From the NCBI GenBank assembly GCA_963974125.1, contig CAXBCH010000006.1:1-64000 (forward strand): a DNA stretch of 64,000 nucleotides, in the 5' to 3' direction. The notes under the pieces are model-generated. The model was not told where the DNA came from. It did not search any database and was given only the letters and a program-made list of their open reading frames with translations. This document shows positions 35,258-43,730 of the stretch, piece by piece. The DNA comes from Haliea sp963974125 (GTDB lineage Bacteria; Pseudomonadota; Gammaproteobacteria; Pseudomonadales; Halieaceae). Numbering within the stretch: position 1 is the stretch's first letter; each line of letters begins with the position of its first letter. The position numbers and the translations under genes are program-made.

Positions 35258-35976
35258 CAGGCCAGTACTTCTTCGAGAAAGTTGTACAACGCCTGGCTGG
35301 AGCGGCGGTCTGCAGCGGCGCTGTAAACCGCACCAAAGCCCGGGTCATTGGCGTCGGGATTGGTGAACGCATGCAGGGTATTGCCGTAGGCGTGCACCTG
35401 CCAGTCGGCGCCGGCGGTGGTCAGCTCCTGTGCCAGTGCCACCAGGTCGTCCGGCGTAGCCATCGGATCATCATAGCCATGCAGGCACAGAACGCGGGCC
35501 GTGATCTGCGTGCCGGCGGTATTGTCGGGCGCGTTGAACAGTCCGTGGAAACTGACCACGCCGCGCACGTCAGCGCCGGTGCGGGCCAGGTCCAGCACGG
35601 TCAGGCCGCCAAAGCAGTAGCCCATGGCGGCAACCCGTCCAGCGTCCACCTCAGCCTGCTCGCTCATGACACCCATGCCCAGCGTCACGAGATCCTGCAG
35701 CAGGACCCGGTCCTCCAGCAGCGGTGCTATCAGGCCCTGGCACTGCTCGGTACCTTCGCCGCGCACGCCTTTGCCAAACATGTCCAGGGCGAAGCCGACA
35801 TAGCCATGCTCGGCCAGCTCCATGGCCTTGCCCTCTTCGAACTCGGTGCGCCCGGCCCAGGTATGGGCCACTGCCACCCCGGGCCGCGGCCCGCTGGCGG
35901 CGTCATCCCAGGCCAGCAGGCCCTCATAGGTCAGCCCGGCGTGCTGGTAGGCAATCGTGCGTGTCTGAATAGCCAT
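35257..35976 (-). CDS. Dienelactone hydrolase family protein
   Basis: 239 aa alpha/beta hydrolase. The nucleophile elbow is GYCFGG with Cys near residue 121, as in true dienelactone hydrolases; acid and His follow in LHGYDDPMATPDD (near 175) and HAFTNPDAND (near 210). It hydrolyses a lactone or carboxylic ester; the substrate is unknown. Context next to a GST-fold isomerase and thiolases suggests ring or lactone breakdown feeding acyl-CoA units, which is inference. A purine-rich AAGGAG sits a few bases upstream of ATG 35976. Confidence 0.88.
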   Translation of the reverse strand: MAIQTRTIAYQHAGLTYEGLLAWDDAASGPRPGVAVAHTWAGRTEFEEGKAMELAEHGYVGFALDMFGKGVRGEGTEQCQGLIAPLLEDRVLLQDLVTLGMGVMSEQAEVDAGRVAAMGYCFGGLTVLDLARTGADVRGVVSFHGLFNAPDNTAGTQITARVLCLHGYDDPMATPDDLVALAQELTTAGADWQVHAYGNTLHAFTNPDANDPGFGAVYSAAADRRSSQALYNFLEEVLA

Positions 35977-36009
35977 GGTATCTCCTTGTCGCTAAGGGTA
36001 AACAACGTG

Positions 36010-37194
36010 TCAGGCGAGCCCGTCCACGCGCTCGATAATGGTGCCGTTGGCGGTGCCACCACCCTCGCAGATAGCCAACAGGCCGTAGCGCTTGCCGCTG
36101 CGGTGGAGTTCGTGCACCAGCGTGGTCATCAGCTTGGCGCCGGTGCCACCGAGGGGATGCCCCAGGGCCTGGGCACCGCCGTTGACATTGAGCTTGTCCA
36201 TGTCCGCGTCCAAAGCCCTGGCCCAGGCCAGGGGCACCGAACCGAAGGCCTCGTTGACTTCGAACAGGTCGATGTCCACCAGGCTCATGCCCGCCCGTTC
36301 CAGCACCTTGCGGGTAGCGGGAATCGGCCCTTCCAGCATGATCACCGGGTCCGAACCGATGACGCTCATGGCCACGATCCGGGCCAGCGGCGTGAGACCC
36401 AGGCGCTCGCAGGCCTCACGGCTGGCGACCATGACCGCGGCGGCGCCGTCACAGATCTGGGAGGCGTTGGCGGCAGTCAGGGTGCCACCTTCGCGCAGGG
36501 GCTGCAGTCCGGCGATCGCGTCCAGGGTGGCGTCCATGCGAATACCTTCATCCTGGGTGTGCATTGCCCGGCTGCCGTCTTCCAGCTCCACCTCAATCGG
36601 CACGATTTCGCGCTGGAAACGTCCCTCCTCCACCGCCTGCCGGGCCTTCTGGTGGCTGGCGAGGGCAAAACGGTTGAGCTCGTCGCTGCTGATGCCGTAT
36701 TTCTGCACCAGCATTTCGGCGCCATCAAACTGGTTGAACTGCACGCCCGGATAGCGCTCGCTGATACGGGCACCGTAGGGGGTGCCATGGCCGGCCTTGG
36801 CGCCATCGACGATGCTGGCACCAATCGGCACCTGACTCATGCTCTCCACGCCGCCCGCAATCACCAGGTCCTGCGTACCGGACATGACGCCCTGGGCGGC
36901 AAAATGGATCGCCTGCTGGCCGGAGCCGCACTGGCGATCCACGGTGGTCCCGGGCACCACTTCACCGAGTACCGAGGAGAGGCAGACATTGCGGCCAAGA
37001 TTGCTGGACTGGGCTCCGGTCTGGGACACGCAGCCAAAAACGAGATCGTCGATTTCGTCGACCGCGACCCCGACCCGCTCTACCAGGGCATCCACCACGG
37101 CCGCACCAAGATCAATCGGGTGCACTCTCGACAGGCGACCGTTCTTGCGGCCGCCAGCGCTGCGTACAGCGCCGACAATATAGGCTTCAGGCAT
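36010..37194 (-). CDS. Acetyl-CoA C-acyltransferase (thiolase)
   Basis: 394 aa thiolase with an intact active site: nucleophilic Cys C89 in TVDRQCGSGQQAI, NEAFGSVPLAWA, GGAQALGHPLGGTG and the second Cys in AICEGGGTANG. It is the first gene of the minus-strand catabolic run that ends at the acyl-CoA dehydrogenase, and a second functional thiolase distinct from the one in the FadJ-like operon. ATG 37194 has AAGGA about 8 bp upstream and the family N-terminus MPEAYIVGAVRSAGG. Confidence 0.92.
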   Translation of the reverse strand: MPEAYIVGAVRSAGGRKNGRLSRVHPIDLGAAVVDALVERVGVAVDEIDDLVFGCVSQTGAQSSNLGRNVCLSSVLGEVVPGTTVDRQCGSGQQAIHFAAQGVMSGTQDLVIAGGVESMSQVPIGASIVDGAKAGHGTPYGARISERYPGVQFNQFDGAEMLVQKYGISSDELNRFALASHQKARQAVEEGRFQREIVPIEVELEDGSRAMHTQDEGIRMDATLDAIAGLQPLREGGTLTAANASQICDGAAAVMVASREACERLGLTPLARIVAMSVIGSDPVIMLEGPIPATRKVLERAGMSLVDIDLFEVNEAFGSVPLAWARALDADMDKLNVNGGAQALGHPLGGTGAKLMTTLVHELHRSGKRYGLLAICEGGGTANGTIIERVDGLA

Positions 37195-37273
37195 AGCATG
37201 GTTCCTTGTCGGGATGCGCCGTACCGTCCTCTGGTGGCGCGAAAAAGTGCATAGCCTAGACCATGCGCCGTTG

Positions 37274-39196
37274 TCAGGCCAGCCCCTCGACGATCCGCAG
37301 ACAGGGCTCCTCCCCCTCCTCCAGCAGGCCGTGAATCTCAATCCCGGTGTTGCCGTGGTGCAGATCGTAGAGGAAGCGGGCGATGGCGCCGGTAATCACC
37401 TGGCCGGGCACCAGCACCGGTATCCCCGGTGGATAAGGTACGATCTGGTCGGCGCTGACCGCCCCCAGCAGGGCTTCATTGACCCCGCGATCGCTGGCAT
37501 TCAGCGGCACCAGCCGGGAGGGACCGAAATAGGCATCGCGAGGCAAACAGGCAAAGTCGCTCAGGGCCGGCAGCGGAGTCACGGTGCGGCGAGCCGTGAC
37601 GGCCCCCTTGCTGGCGGGGGCCTTCCGGGCCAGCTTGTCGAGGGCGTTAAGCAGACGCAACACCTTGCTGTCGGTCGCCCCCAGGGTCACCAGAATACTG
37701 AGTGTGTTGTGCGTGACCTTCTCGATCTGGATACCGTGGTCCTCGAACAACGCCAGTTGCAGCTGCCGGGCGGAGTAGCCGGAAGCGGACACATCCACGC
37801 TGAGCTTGCAGGGGTCCAGACGGATGCCGTCGTCCACCAGCTCCTCCGGCAGCATGTCCGCCAACTCCAGCACCCGAAACACGCCGCTGCGGTTGATCCC
37901 GACCCGCAGCTGGGCGGCGATATCGAAGCAGGCCTCGAGGCGGGCAAAGCCCTCCATGCTCATCTGCTTGCGCGCCACATCGAGGCTGGCAATCATCGCG
38001 TACTGGGGGCTGGTCGAGGTGTGCATGTTGAGGTTTTCGCGAAACCGGTGTTCGTCAAAATCCGGGTCGGAGACGTGGATCATGCTGGCCTGGGAAAACG
38101 CCGACAGCATTTTGTGGGTACTCTGGGTGACATAGTCCGCGCCGCACTCCAGTGCGCAGGGGCGCAGCTGCGGGTGGAAGCGACCGTGGGCGTACCAGGC
38201 CTCGTCCACCAGGACCTTGATGCCGGCGGCGTGGGCACGGGCGATGATGGGTGCCAGATCGTAGCGGAAACCGTCGTAGGTGCAGCTGGTAAGCACCAGC
38301 AGGCGGGCATCGGGATGGGCATCGATCGCCGCCAGCACGCGCTGCCGGGGCACCGGGCCGTAGAAGCCGAAGCGCGGATTCAGCGACGCCGCCAGGTACA
38401 CCGGTTCGGCGCCAAACAGCACCACCGCGTGATGTACCGACTTGTGGCAGGCCTGGTCGAGGATGACCTTGCCGCCAGCCCCCAGCAGTTGCTGCATGAT
38501 CACCTTGTTGGCGGTAGAGGTGCCATTGGTAACGAAAAAGGTATGCCGGGCGCCGAACGCCTGCGCTGCCAGCTCCTGTGCCTCCTGGATCACGCTGTGC
38601 GGCTCCAGCAGGGAATCCAGCGACTGCACCGAGACCGAAAGGTCGGTATTGAAGATGTGTTCGCCCATCATCTGGTAGAAATCGCTGACCCAGGGACTGT
38701 CGCGCAAGCTGTCGCCGCCGGAGTGCCCGGGCGTATGCCAGGCATCCTTGGCGCTGTAAACATAGTCGCGCAGCGTGTCCGCAAAGGGCGTCCGCGCACG
38801 GCGCTGGATCGCAGTCCGCACCTGCCGGTAGAGATGTGCCGGCTTGCTGTCGAGCCGGTCCAGCAGCTCGACCTGCAACTGGCCATAATCGCTCCCCGCT
38901 TCCGGCATCAGGTACAGGTCCAGTTCCGGGCGCAGCTGGGCCACGGCGGCAATGGCCTGCGCCGCGCCGTCCAGGGTTGACGCGTCAAACACCAGTGCCT
39001 GCAGCAGTCCGTCCTCGCTCGCAAGTCGCAGTGCCTCCGCGCTGTCGCGGGCGTGGACAAACTGCAGCTCACACTGCTGGGGCACGCGCTGCTCGCCCGC
39101 AGCACAGCGATTGAGGTCGGCTACCAGGCCCGCGGCAAAGCCTGCGTCCGCGCTGACAATGGCGACACGGGCGTGACGTTCACGCATGATAGGCAT
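37274..39196 (-). CDS. Orn/Lys/Arg-type amino-acid decarboxylase
   Basis: 640 aa PLP decarboxylase of fold type I. The N-terminal wing (about residues 8-125) resembles a response-regulator fold. The major domain contains AWHTPGHSGGDSL, DEAWYAHGRFHP near 331 and the PLP lysine K362 in STHKMLSAFSQAS. The C-terminal domain begins near 510. Lysine, ornithine or arginine cannot be separated by eye. It is about 70-110 aa shorter than E. coli CadA/AdiA. The first codons overlap the acyltransferase stop by 17 bp; ATG 39187 is an alternative start. Confidence 0.87.
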   Translation of the reverse strand: MPIMRERHARVAIVSADAGFAAGLVADLNRCAAGEQRVPQQCELQFVHARDSAEALRLASEDGLLQALVFDASTLDGAAQAIAAVAQLRPELDLYLMPEAGSDYGQLQVELLDRLDSKPAHLYRQVRTAIQRRARTPFADTLRDYVYSAKDAWHTPGHSGGDSLRDSPWVSDFYQMMGEHIFNTDLSVSVQSLDSLLEPHSVIQEAQELAAQAFGARHTFFVTNGTSTANKVIMQQLLGAGGKVILDQACHKSVHHAVVLFGAEPVYLAASLNPRFGFYGPVPRQRVLAAIDAHPDARLLVLTSCTYDGFRYDLAPIIARAHAAGIKVLVDEAWYAHGRFHPQLRPCALECGADYVTQSTHKMLSAFSQASMIHVSDPDFDEHRFRENLNMHTSTSPQYAMIASLDVARKQMSMEGFARLEACFDIAAQLRVGINRSGVFRVLELADMLPEELVDDGIRLDPCKLSVDVSASGYSARQLQLALFEDHGIQIEKVTHNTLSILVTLGATDSKVLRLLNALDKLARKAPASKGAVTARRTVTPLPALSDFACLPRDAYFGPSRLVPLNASDRGVNEALLGAVSADQIVPYPPGIPVLVPGQVITGAIARFLYDLHHGNTGIEIHGLLEEGEEPCLRIVEGLA

Positions 39197-39923
39197 CGGG
39201 GTCCAGGCGGCGCATTTCGGCCTCTATCCAGCGTTCCACTTCGTCCATCAGCTCACCGGGTTGCCGGTCCACTGCCGACACCGGCGTGCCTATGGAAACA
39301 TCTATCACCCCGGGCCGCAGGGCAAAGGAACGCCGCGGCCAGCAACGCCCGGACGTCACAGCTATCGGGATCACGCTGGCGCCGGTGGCAACCGCCAGCC
39401 GGGTCGCGCCGGATTTGTAGGTACCCCTGGTGCCGCGCTCGGTGCGGGTCCCTTCGGGGAACATGATGATCCACTTGCCCCGATCCATCAGCACCCTGCC
39501 CTGGGCCGCCACCTTGCTCCAGGCTTCAGAGCGCTTGCTGCGGTCGATGTGGACCATCTTCAGGCGCGCCAGACACCAGCCAAAAATCGGGATATGCAGC
39601 AGTTCCTGCTTGAACACATAGGCCAGTGGGTGCGGTGTCATGCTGGGGAAGAAAAAGGTCTCCCAGGTTGACTGGTGCTTGGGGCAGAGCACGATCCGGC
39701 GCATGTCCTCGGCCCTGGGCAGGTTTTCCGCGCCGTGAACCCGGTACTGCACGCCGCCGACAATCCTGGCAACAGCAATGACACCGCGCAGCCAGGGCAC
39801 GGCAAATAGCCACCACAGACGAGTGTCCCGGACAAACAATGAGCAGATGATGAGGCCAAAGCCCATGGGGATGACACTCACCACCATCCACAGGAACACC
39901 AGGGCCGAGCGCAACGCGTTCAC
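39180..39923 (-). CDS. 1-acyl-sn-glycerol-3-phosphate acyltransferase (PlsC family)
   Basis: 247 aa inner-membrane acyltransferase; adds the second fatty acid to lysophosphatidate or a related acceptor. An N-terminal hydrophobic helix (about residues 5-28) precedes block I, CPKHQSTWETFF near residue 80. This is the HQSTWE variant common in proteobacterial PlsC paralogues rather than NHxxxxD. Block III is FPEGTRTERGT near residue 155. It is overlapped at its start (4 bp) by the upstream esterase gene and overlaps the decarboxylase start, so these three probably form one transcript. Confidence 0.88.
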   Translation of the reverse strand: MNALRSALVFLWMVVSVIPMGFGLIICSLFVRDTRLWWLFAVPWLRGVIAVARIVGGVQYRVHGAENLPRAEDMRRIVLCPKHQSTWETFFFPSMTPHPLAYVFKQELLHIPIFGWCLARLKMVHIDRSKRSEAWSKVAAQGRVLMDRGKWIIMFPEGTRTERGTRGTYKSGATRLAVATGASVIPIAVTSGRCWPRRSFALRPGVIDVSIGTPVSAVDRQPGELMDEVERWIEAEMRRLDPDAYHA

Positions 39924-40993
39924 AGGTCACCGCCCTCGGCCACAGGTACACCGGCACTGTCCAGGAACTCGGCGATATTGGCGTAGGCCTCTTCGGCCTC
40001 GGGCAAGTCGGGGGTGAACATCTGCCAGACATGCACCATGTGCGGCCAGGTTTGCAACTCCACCGGCGAACCCGCCGCCTGCGCCCTGGCGACATAGCGG
40101 CGGGCGTCATCCAGCAGCATTTCCTGCTCACTGGCCTGGATCAGGACCGGCGGCAGACCGGCAAGCTCACCGCGGAGGGGCGACACATCCGGGTGCGAGG
40201 GGGCGATGCGGTTGTTGAACCAGGTCAACCACAGCAGCAGGATGGTCGGAATACGCGCCAGCTTGCCGAACAGCGGACCCAGCATGTGGTCCGTCGCCAG
40301 ATTGCTGCGCATGCTGGGACCACTCATGGTGACATCGGTGGACGGCGAGAAAGCGATTGCAGCGTCCGGCGCCCGCAGGCCCTCGTCGCGAATCCAGGCC
40401 AGCAGTCCCAGGGTCAGGCTGCCGCCGGCGGAATCCCCCGCAACCATGCCGTGGTCCAGCACTTCCGGGCCCTCGGGACCATTTACCAGCAGCCAGCGCC
40501 AGGCATTGCGACAGTCCTCGATGCCGTCGCGGCGGCGGTGCTCCGGGATCAGCCGGTAATCGAGCGCAAACACCGCGGCGCCAGTGAGCCGCGCCAGACG
40601 ATCGGTAATGGCACGGTGACTGCGCGGACTGCCGGCAAACCAGGCGCCGACGTGAATGTAGAGCAGGCGCCGGCGTGGGTCATGACCCGGCGCCAGCACC
40701 CACTCGCCACGCAGCTGGCCATCATTGACCGTTTCGAAGCGACAACCGAATTCGACCCCGTCGCTGAGCGAGTCCATCAACTCGCGGATTGCCCGCAGCC
40801 GACCCCGGCCCCGATGCGATTGTCCGGTTGCCGCGAATTCACCCAGACGTGCGAGTACCGCGCTGTGCTCGGGGCTGGGCTTGCCCAGGGGCGCAGGCGG
40901 TGGCGGTGCATCGTAGCGGGACAGGTCTTCGCCGCGCAGGTACAACAGGCTGAAGGCGACAAACACCAGAACCGCCAGGATAAACCAGACCAT
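39920..40993 (-). CDS. Alpha/beta hydrolase, hormone-sensitive lipase type
   Basis: 357 aa esterase/lipase. An N-terminal hydrophobic helix (FILAVLVFVAFSLLYL, about residues 3-20) would anchor it in the membrane. The HSL-family oxyanion region is seen in LLYIHVGAWFAGSP near residue 110, a variant of HGGGF; the nucleophile elbow is VAGDSAGGSLTLG near residue 182, with acid and His near the C-terminus (PHMVHVWQM). Substrate unknown; next to PlsC a lipid substrate is plausible. Its stop overlaps the acyltransferase start by 4 bp. Confidence 0.86.
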   Translation of the reverse strand: MVWFILAVLVFVAFSLLYLRGEDLSRYDAPPPPAPLGKPSPEHSAVLARLGEFAATGQSHRGRGRLRAIRELMDSLSDGVEFGCRFETVNDGQLRGEWVLAPGHDPRRRLLYIHVGAWFAGSPRSHRAITDRLARLTGAAVFALDYRLIPEHRRRDGIEDCRNAWRWLLVNGPEGPEVLDHGMVAGDSAGGSLTLGLLAWIRDEGLRAPDAAIAFSPSTDVTMSGPSMRSNLATDHMLGPLFGKLARIPTILLLWLTWFNNRIAPSHPDVSPLRGELAGLPPVLIQASEQEMLLDDARRYVARAQAAGSPVELQTWPHMVHVWQMFTPDLPEAEEAYANIAEFLDSAGVPVAEGGDL

Positions 40994-41127
40994 GGAAACA
41001 CTCCGGGATGAAAGAGGCCTGCATTAAACCAGAATGCCGCCGCGCTGCACAACGCAGGCGGGCGGCTTGATGCCGACGCCGGCAACCACCCTATGATTCT
41101 GCGCCGGGGGCGCTATACTGAACGATT

Positions 41128-41502
41128 TTGGGCGGTTGGCCGGACTATCTGCAGGCACTCGATACGGTGAAGAAACTACCGAGCAAGGAAGAACTGCGTG
41201 CAGCGCTGGAAAACGAGACCCAGCGCTTCCTGCAGAAGGGCGGGGAAGTGGAATCCGTGCCCCAGGGTATCAGTGGCAAGGATCCGCTGGCCGCACCGCT
41301 GTATCTGACCCGGCGCCTGTTCCTGGAGCCCCGCGCTGAACGCACCCTGGTACCGGAAGTCGTGGCAGCCATCGAGCAGCGCCGCAAGGCCATGCTCAAG
41401 CGCACCGCCGGCCCCAAACGCAGCCGCCGGCCGCAGCCCCGGCGCAAGACGCTGTACGACGACTTTGGCGAGCCCCTGCGCCGGGTGTGGGTAGAGGACT
41501 AG
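41128..41502 (+). CDS. Small basic protein, SutA-like C-terminal motif, function unknown
   Basis: Up to 124 aa, not firmly recognised. An N-terminal helix (LPSKEELRAALENETQRF) leads to FLQKGGEVESVPQGISG, which resembles from memory the FLxxGGxVxxIxxxV segment of the RNA-polymerase-binding SutA family; the match is weak. The C-terminus is strongly basic (KRTAGPKRSRRPQPRRKT), suggesting nucleic-acid contact, and ends in an acidic tail. A TATACT box at 41114-41119 is close to the proposed TTG start at 41128, so the true start may be GTG 41167. It ends 2 bp from the convergent gene. Transcription from its own promoter looks likely. Confidence 0.6.
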   Translation: MGGWPDYLQALDTVKKLPSKEELRAALENETQRFLQKGGEVESVPQGISGKDPLAAPLYLTRRLFLEPRAERTLVPEVVAAIEQRRKAMLKRTAGPKRSRRPQPRRKTLYDDFGEPLRRVWVED

Positions 41503-41504
41503 CC

Positions 41505-41984
41505 TCAGTCATCCGCAGGGCTTGCCTCGCCCTGACTGTCATCGTGTTCAGCCAGACCGGGGGCACCGTCCAGGGCCAGGGCAAACCGATCCTCTGGAAT
41601 ATAAACGGTCAAGCGCTGCCCGCCGACCAGTTCTCCGACCCGGTAATCCCTGCCGTCGATCCGCGCCCGCCAGTTCGGCCCCACCCGCACAGTGGTCTGG
41701 TGCCCGCGACTGCCGTCGGTGTGCAGCGTACGCAGGGTCAGCCGATTGCCGCTGACGCGCAACACCTCCACCTCGGCCCGGGCGTAGAGCACCCCGTCCT
41801 TCTGGTAGACACCCTGGCAGATTTCGTCGATGTCCGGATAGCTGCGGTGCACCGCCTGGGACCAGTTCAGGGTGTCGCAGGTCGGCAGCCGGGTCTCAAT
41901 GTCGTACTGGGCCATCGTCGCGGGCGCCACCAGCAGCGCCACCAGCAGCACCTGCCGCAGAAATTGCCCACCATACCTGAACAT
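41505..41984 (-). CDS. Secreted protein of unknown function
   Basis: 159 aa. The signal peptide (LRQVLLVALLVAPATMAQ, cleavage near residue 24) is clear. The mature part is beta-rich with two cysteines (PTCDTLNWSQ and DEICQGVYQK) and VRVGPNWRARIDGRDYRVGELVGGQ, followed by an acidic C-terminus (EHDDSQGEASPADD). No known family recognised. ATG 41984 is chosen because the signal peptide begins there; the frame is open 30 codons further. Convergent with the small basic protein gene. Confidence 0.65.
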   Translation of the reverse strand: MFRYGGQFLRQVLLVALLVAPATMAQYDIETRLPTCDTLNWSQAVHRSYPDIDEICQGVYQKDGVLYARAEVEVLRVSGNRLTLRTLHTDGSRGHQTTVRVGPNWRARIDGRDYRVGELVGGQRLTVYIPEDRFALALDGAPGLAEHDDSQGEASPADD

Positions 41985-42177
41985 TGCGCACTCCACTCTA
42001 TTGCCTCCCGGGGGACCTGGCCCCCGCCCCGATTCTATACCCTGAATGACAGCGACGCGAAGCCGCACAGGCAAACGCCGCGAACACAGCGTCTATACTG
42101 GGTGCAGCCCGTGTGGAAATCTGTAGCCGAGCCCCTCGCGTATACAGAGCCAACACAGACTATGAGGTCAGAAGCAC

Positions 42178-43638
42178 ATGATCGTGCTGCATGAAAAAAT
42201 AGATGTCCCGCGCCCGCTGCGAGAGGTCTTTGACTACATCAGGGATTTCCGCACCACTGCCGAGTGGGATGCCACCGCCATCGCGGCACAGAAATTGAGC
42301 ACCGGGCCGATTGCGGTCGGCACCCGGTTCAACGTGACCTGCGAAATGCCCGTGGGGTCCGTCGACCTGCTCTACACGGTAACGCACCTGGAGCAGGACA
42401 AGGCGATTGAGCTGCATGGAAGCTGTCGGCTGTTCGAGGTCAACGATGTGATTCACCTGTCCGAGACGGCCACGGGTACGCATATCGACTATCGTGCCAG
42501 TTTCGATGTCAAGATTCCGCTGGGTCCGGCCGCAGGCGCCGTGCGCAGGGGCATGGAGAAAATGGGCTACGCCTCGGTGCAGGGCATGAAGCGAGCGCTG
42601 GAGGACAACTATCCCGCTCCGACCATTTCCACCAGCAACGCTCGCGCCGATCGCTGGGTACTCCCCGGGATGGCCCGTTTCAGCCGCCGCGGGTACCGTT
42701 TGGGGCAGCGACACTGGCACCCGATGTCCGCGTGGATGGGCGACAAGCACGTGGTCATCACCGGCGCCAGCTCCGGGCTGGGACTGGCGACCGCCCGCAC
42801 CCTGGCCGAGCGCGGCGCCTCGCTGACCCTGGTGATTCGCGACGAAGCCAAGGCCGCGGCGCTGGTCAATGAACTGCAACGTGAAACCGGCAATACCTCG
42901 ATCTTTATCGAGATAGCCGATCTCAGCCTGATGGCGGAAGTACAGCGTCTGGTCGAACGCCTGCGGCGCAAGGGCAAGCCGATTGATGTTCTGGTAAACA
43001 ATGCCGGGGCGCTGTTCAACCCCCGCGGCGAGACCGCGGAGGGCCTGGAACAAAGCTTTGCTCTCTTGCTGCTGAGTCCCTACCGGCTTACCGAGGGGCT
43101 GCGACCGCTGCTGGCTGCGGCACCGCAGGGACGAGTGATCAATGTAGTGTCCGGGGGCATGTATTCACAGCCCCTGGCAGTACGCAAGCTGGTCGCGCGC
43201 GAGCAAGGTTATTCCGGCAGCACCGCCTACGCCCGCTGCAAGCGGGCACTGATGGTGCTGACCGAACAGTGGGCGCAGGACTGGGCCGGCGACGGTATCG
43301 TGGTCAATGCCATGCATCCGGGCTGGGCTGACACACCCGGGGTCGAGACTGCGCTCCCGGGCTTTCACAAAATCCCCCGCCGCATCCTGCGCAGCCCTGA
43401 GGAAGGCGCTGATACCATCATCTGGCTGGCGGTCGCGACCGAGGCGGGGAAAGCCTCGGGCAAGCTGTTCCTGGATCGCGAGCCTCGAACCACCCATCTG
43501 CTCGACAAGACCCGGGACGACCCCGCCGAACGGCGAGCCCTGCAACCGTTTTTGCGCGGGTTCGAGATGCCAGCGCAGCAGCCCGGAAAGCGCGGCAGCG
43601 AACGGAGCAAGGCGACGACGCCCCCGCACCCGGACTGA
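42178..43638 (+). CDS. SRPBCC-short-chain dehydrogenase fusion protein
   Basis: 486 aa two-domain protein. Residues about 1-145 form an SRPBCC (START-like) lipid/ligand-binding domain (VPRPLREVFDYIRDF at the start, GMKRALEDNY at the end). Residues about 188-450 are a short-chain dehydrogenase: ITGASSGLGLAT (195-202) binds NAD(P), VNNAGAL near 273, catalytic Ser near 325 (VVSGGM), Tyr351 and Lys355 (AYARCK). The SDR half resembles the DHRS12 group. A ligand-binding domain fused to an oxidoreductase suggests a bulky hydrophobic substrate, such as a lipid or sterol (inference). It lies upstream of the epoxide hydrolase and thioesterase genes on the same strand. Confidence 0.88.
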   Translation: MIVLHEKIDVPRPLREVFDYIRDFRTTAEWDATAIAAQKLSTGPIAVGTRFNVTCEMPVGSVDLLYTVTHLEQDKAIELHGSCRLFEVNDVIHLSETATGTHIDYRASFDVKIPLGPAAGAVRRGMEKMGYASVQGMKRALEDNYPAPTISTSNARADRWVLPGMARFSRRGYRLGQRHWHPMSAWMGDKHVVITGASSGLGLATARTLAERGASLTLVIRDEAKAAALVNELQRETGNTSIFIEIADLSLMAEVQRLVERLRRKGKPIDVLVNNAGALFNPRGETAEGLEQSFALLLLSPYRLTEGLRPLLAAAPQGRVINVVSGGMYSQPLAVRKLVAREQGYSGSTAYARCKRALMVLTEQWAQDWAGDGIVVNAMHPGWADTPGVETALPGFHKIPRRILRSPEEGADTIIWLAVATEAGKASGKLFLDREPRTTHLLDKTRDDPAERRALQPFLRGFEMPAQQPGKRGSERSKATTPPHPD

Positions 43639-43730
43639 GCAGCTGAACCGCCGCCGCTGATAGCGCCACACTCGCTTGCATCGGGAGGCGGCTGTGGCTA
43701 CGGTTAGCGTCCAGACCGGGGACGCCAGCC

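Noticed and set aside
35197..38980. Long plus-strand open frames (685 and 588 codons)
   Set aside because: Antisense to the dienelactone hydrolase-like, thiolase and decarboxylase genes; no motifs.
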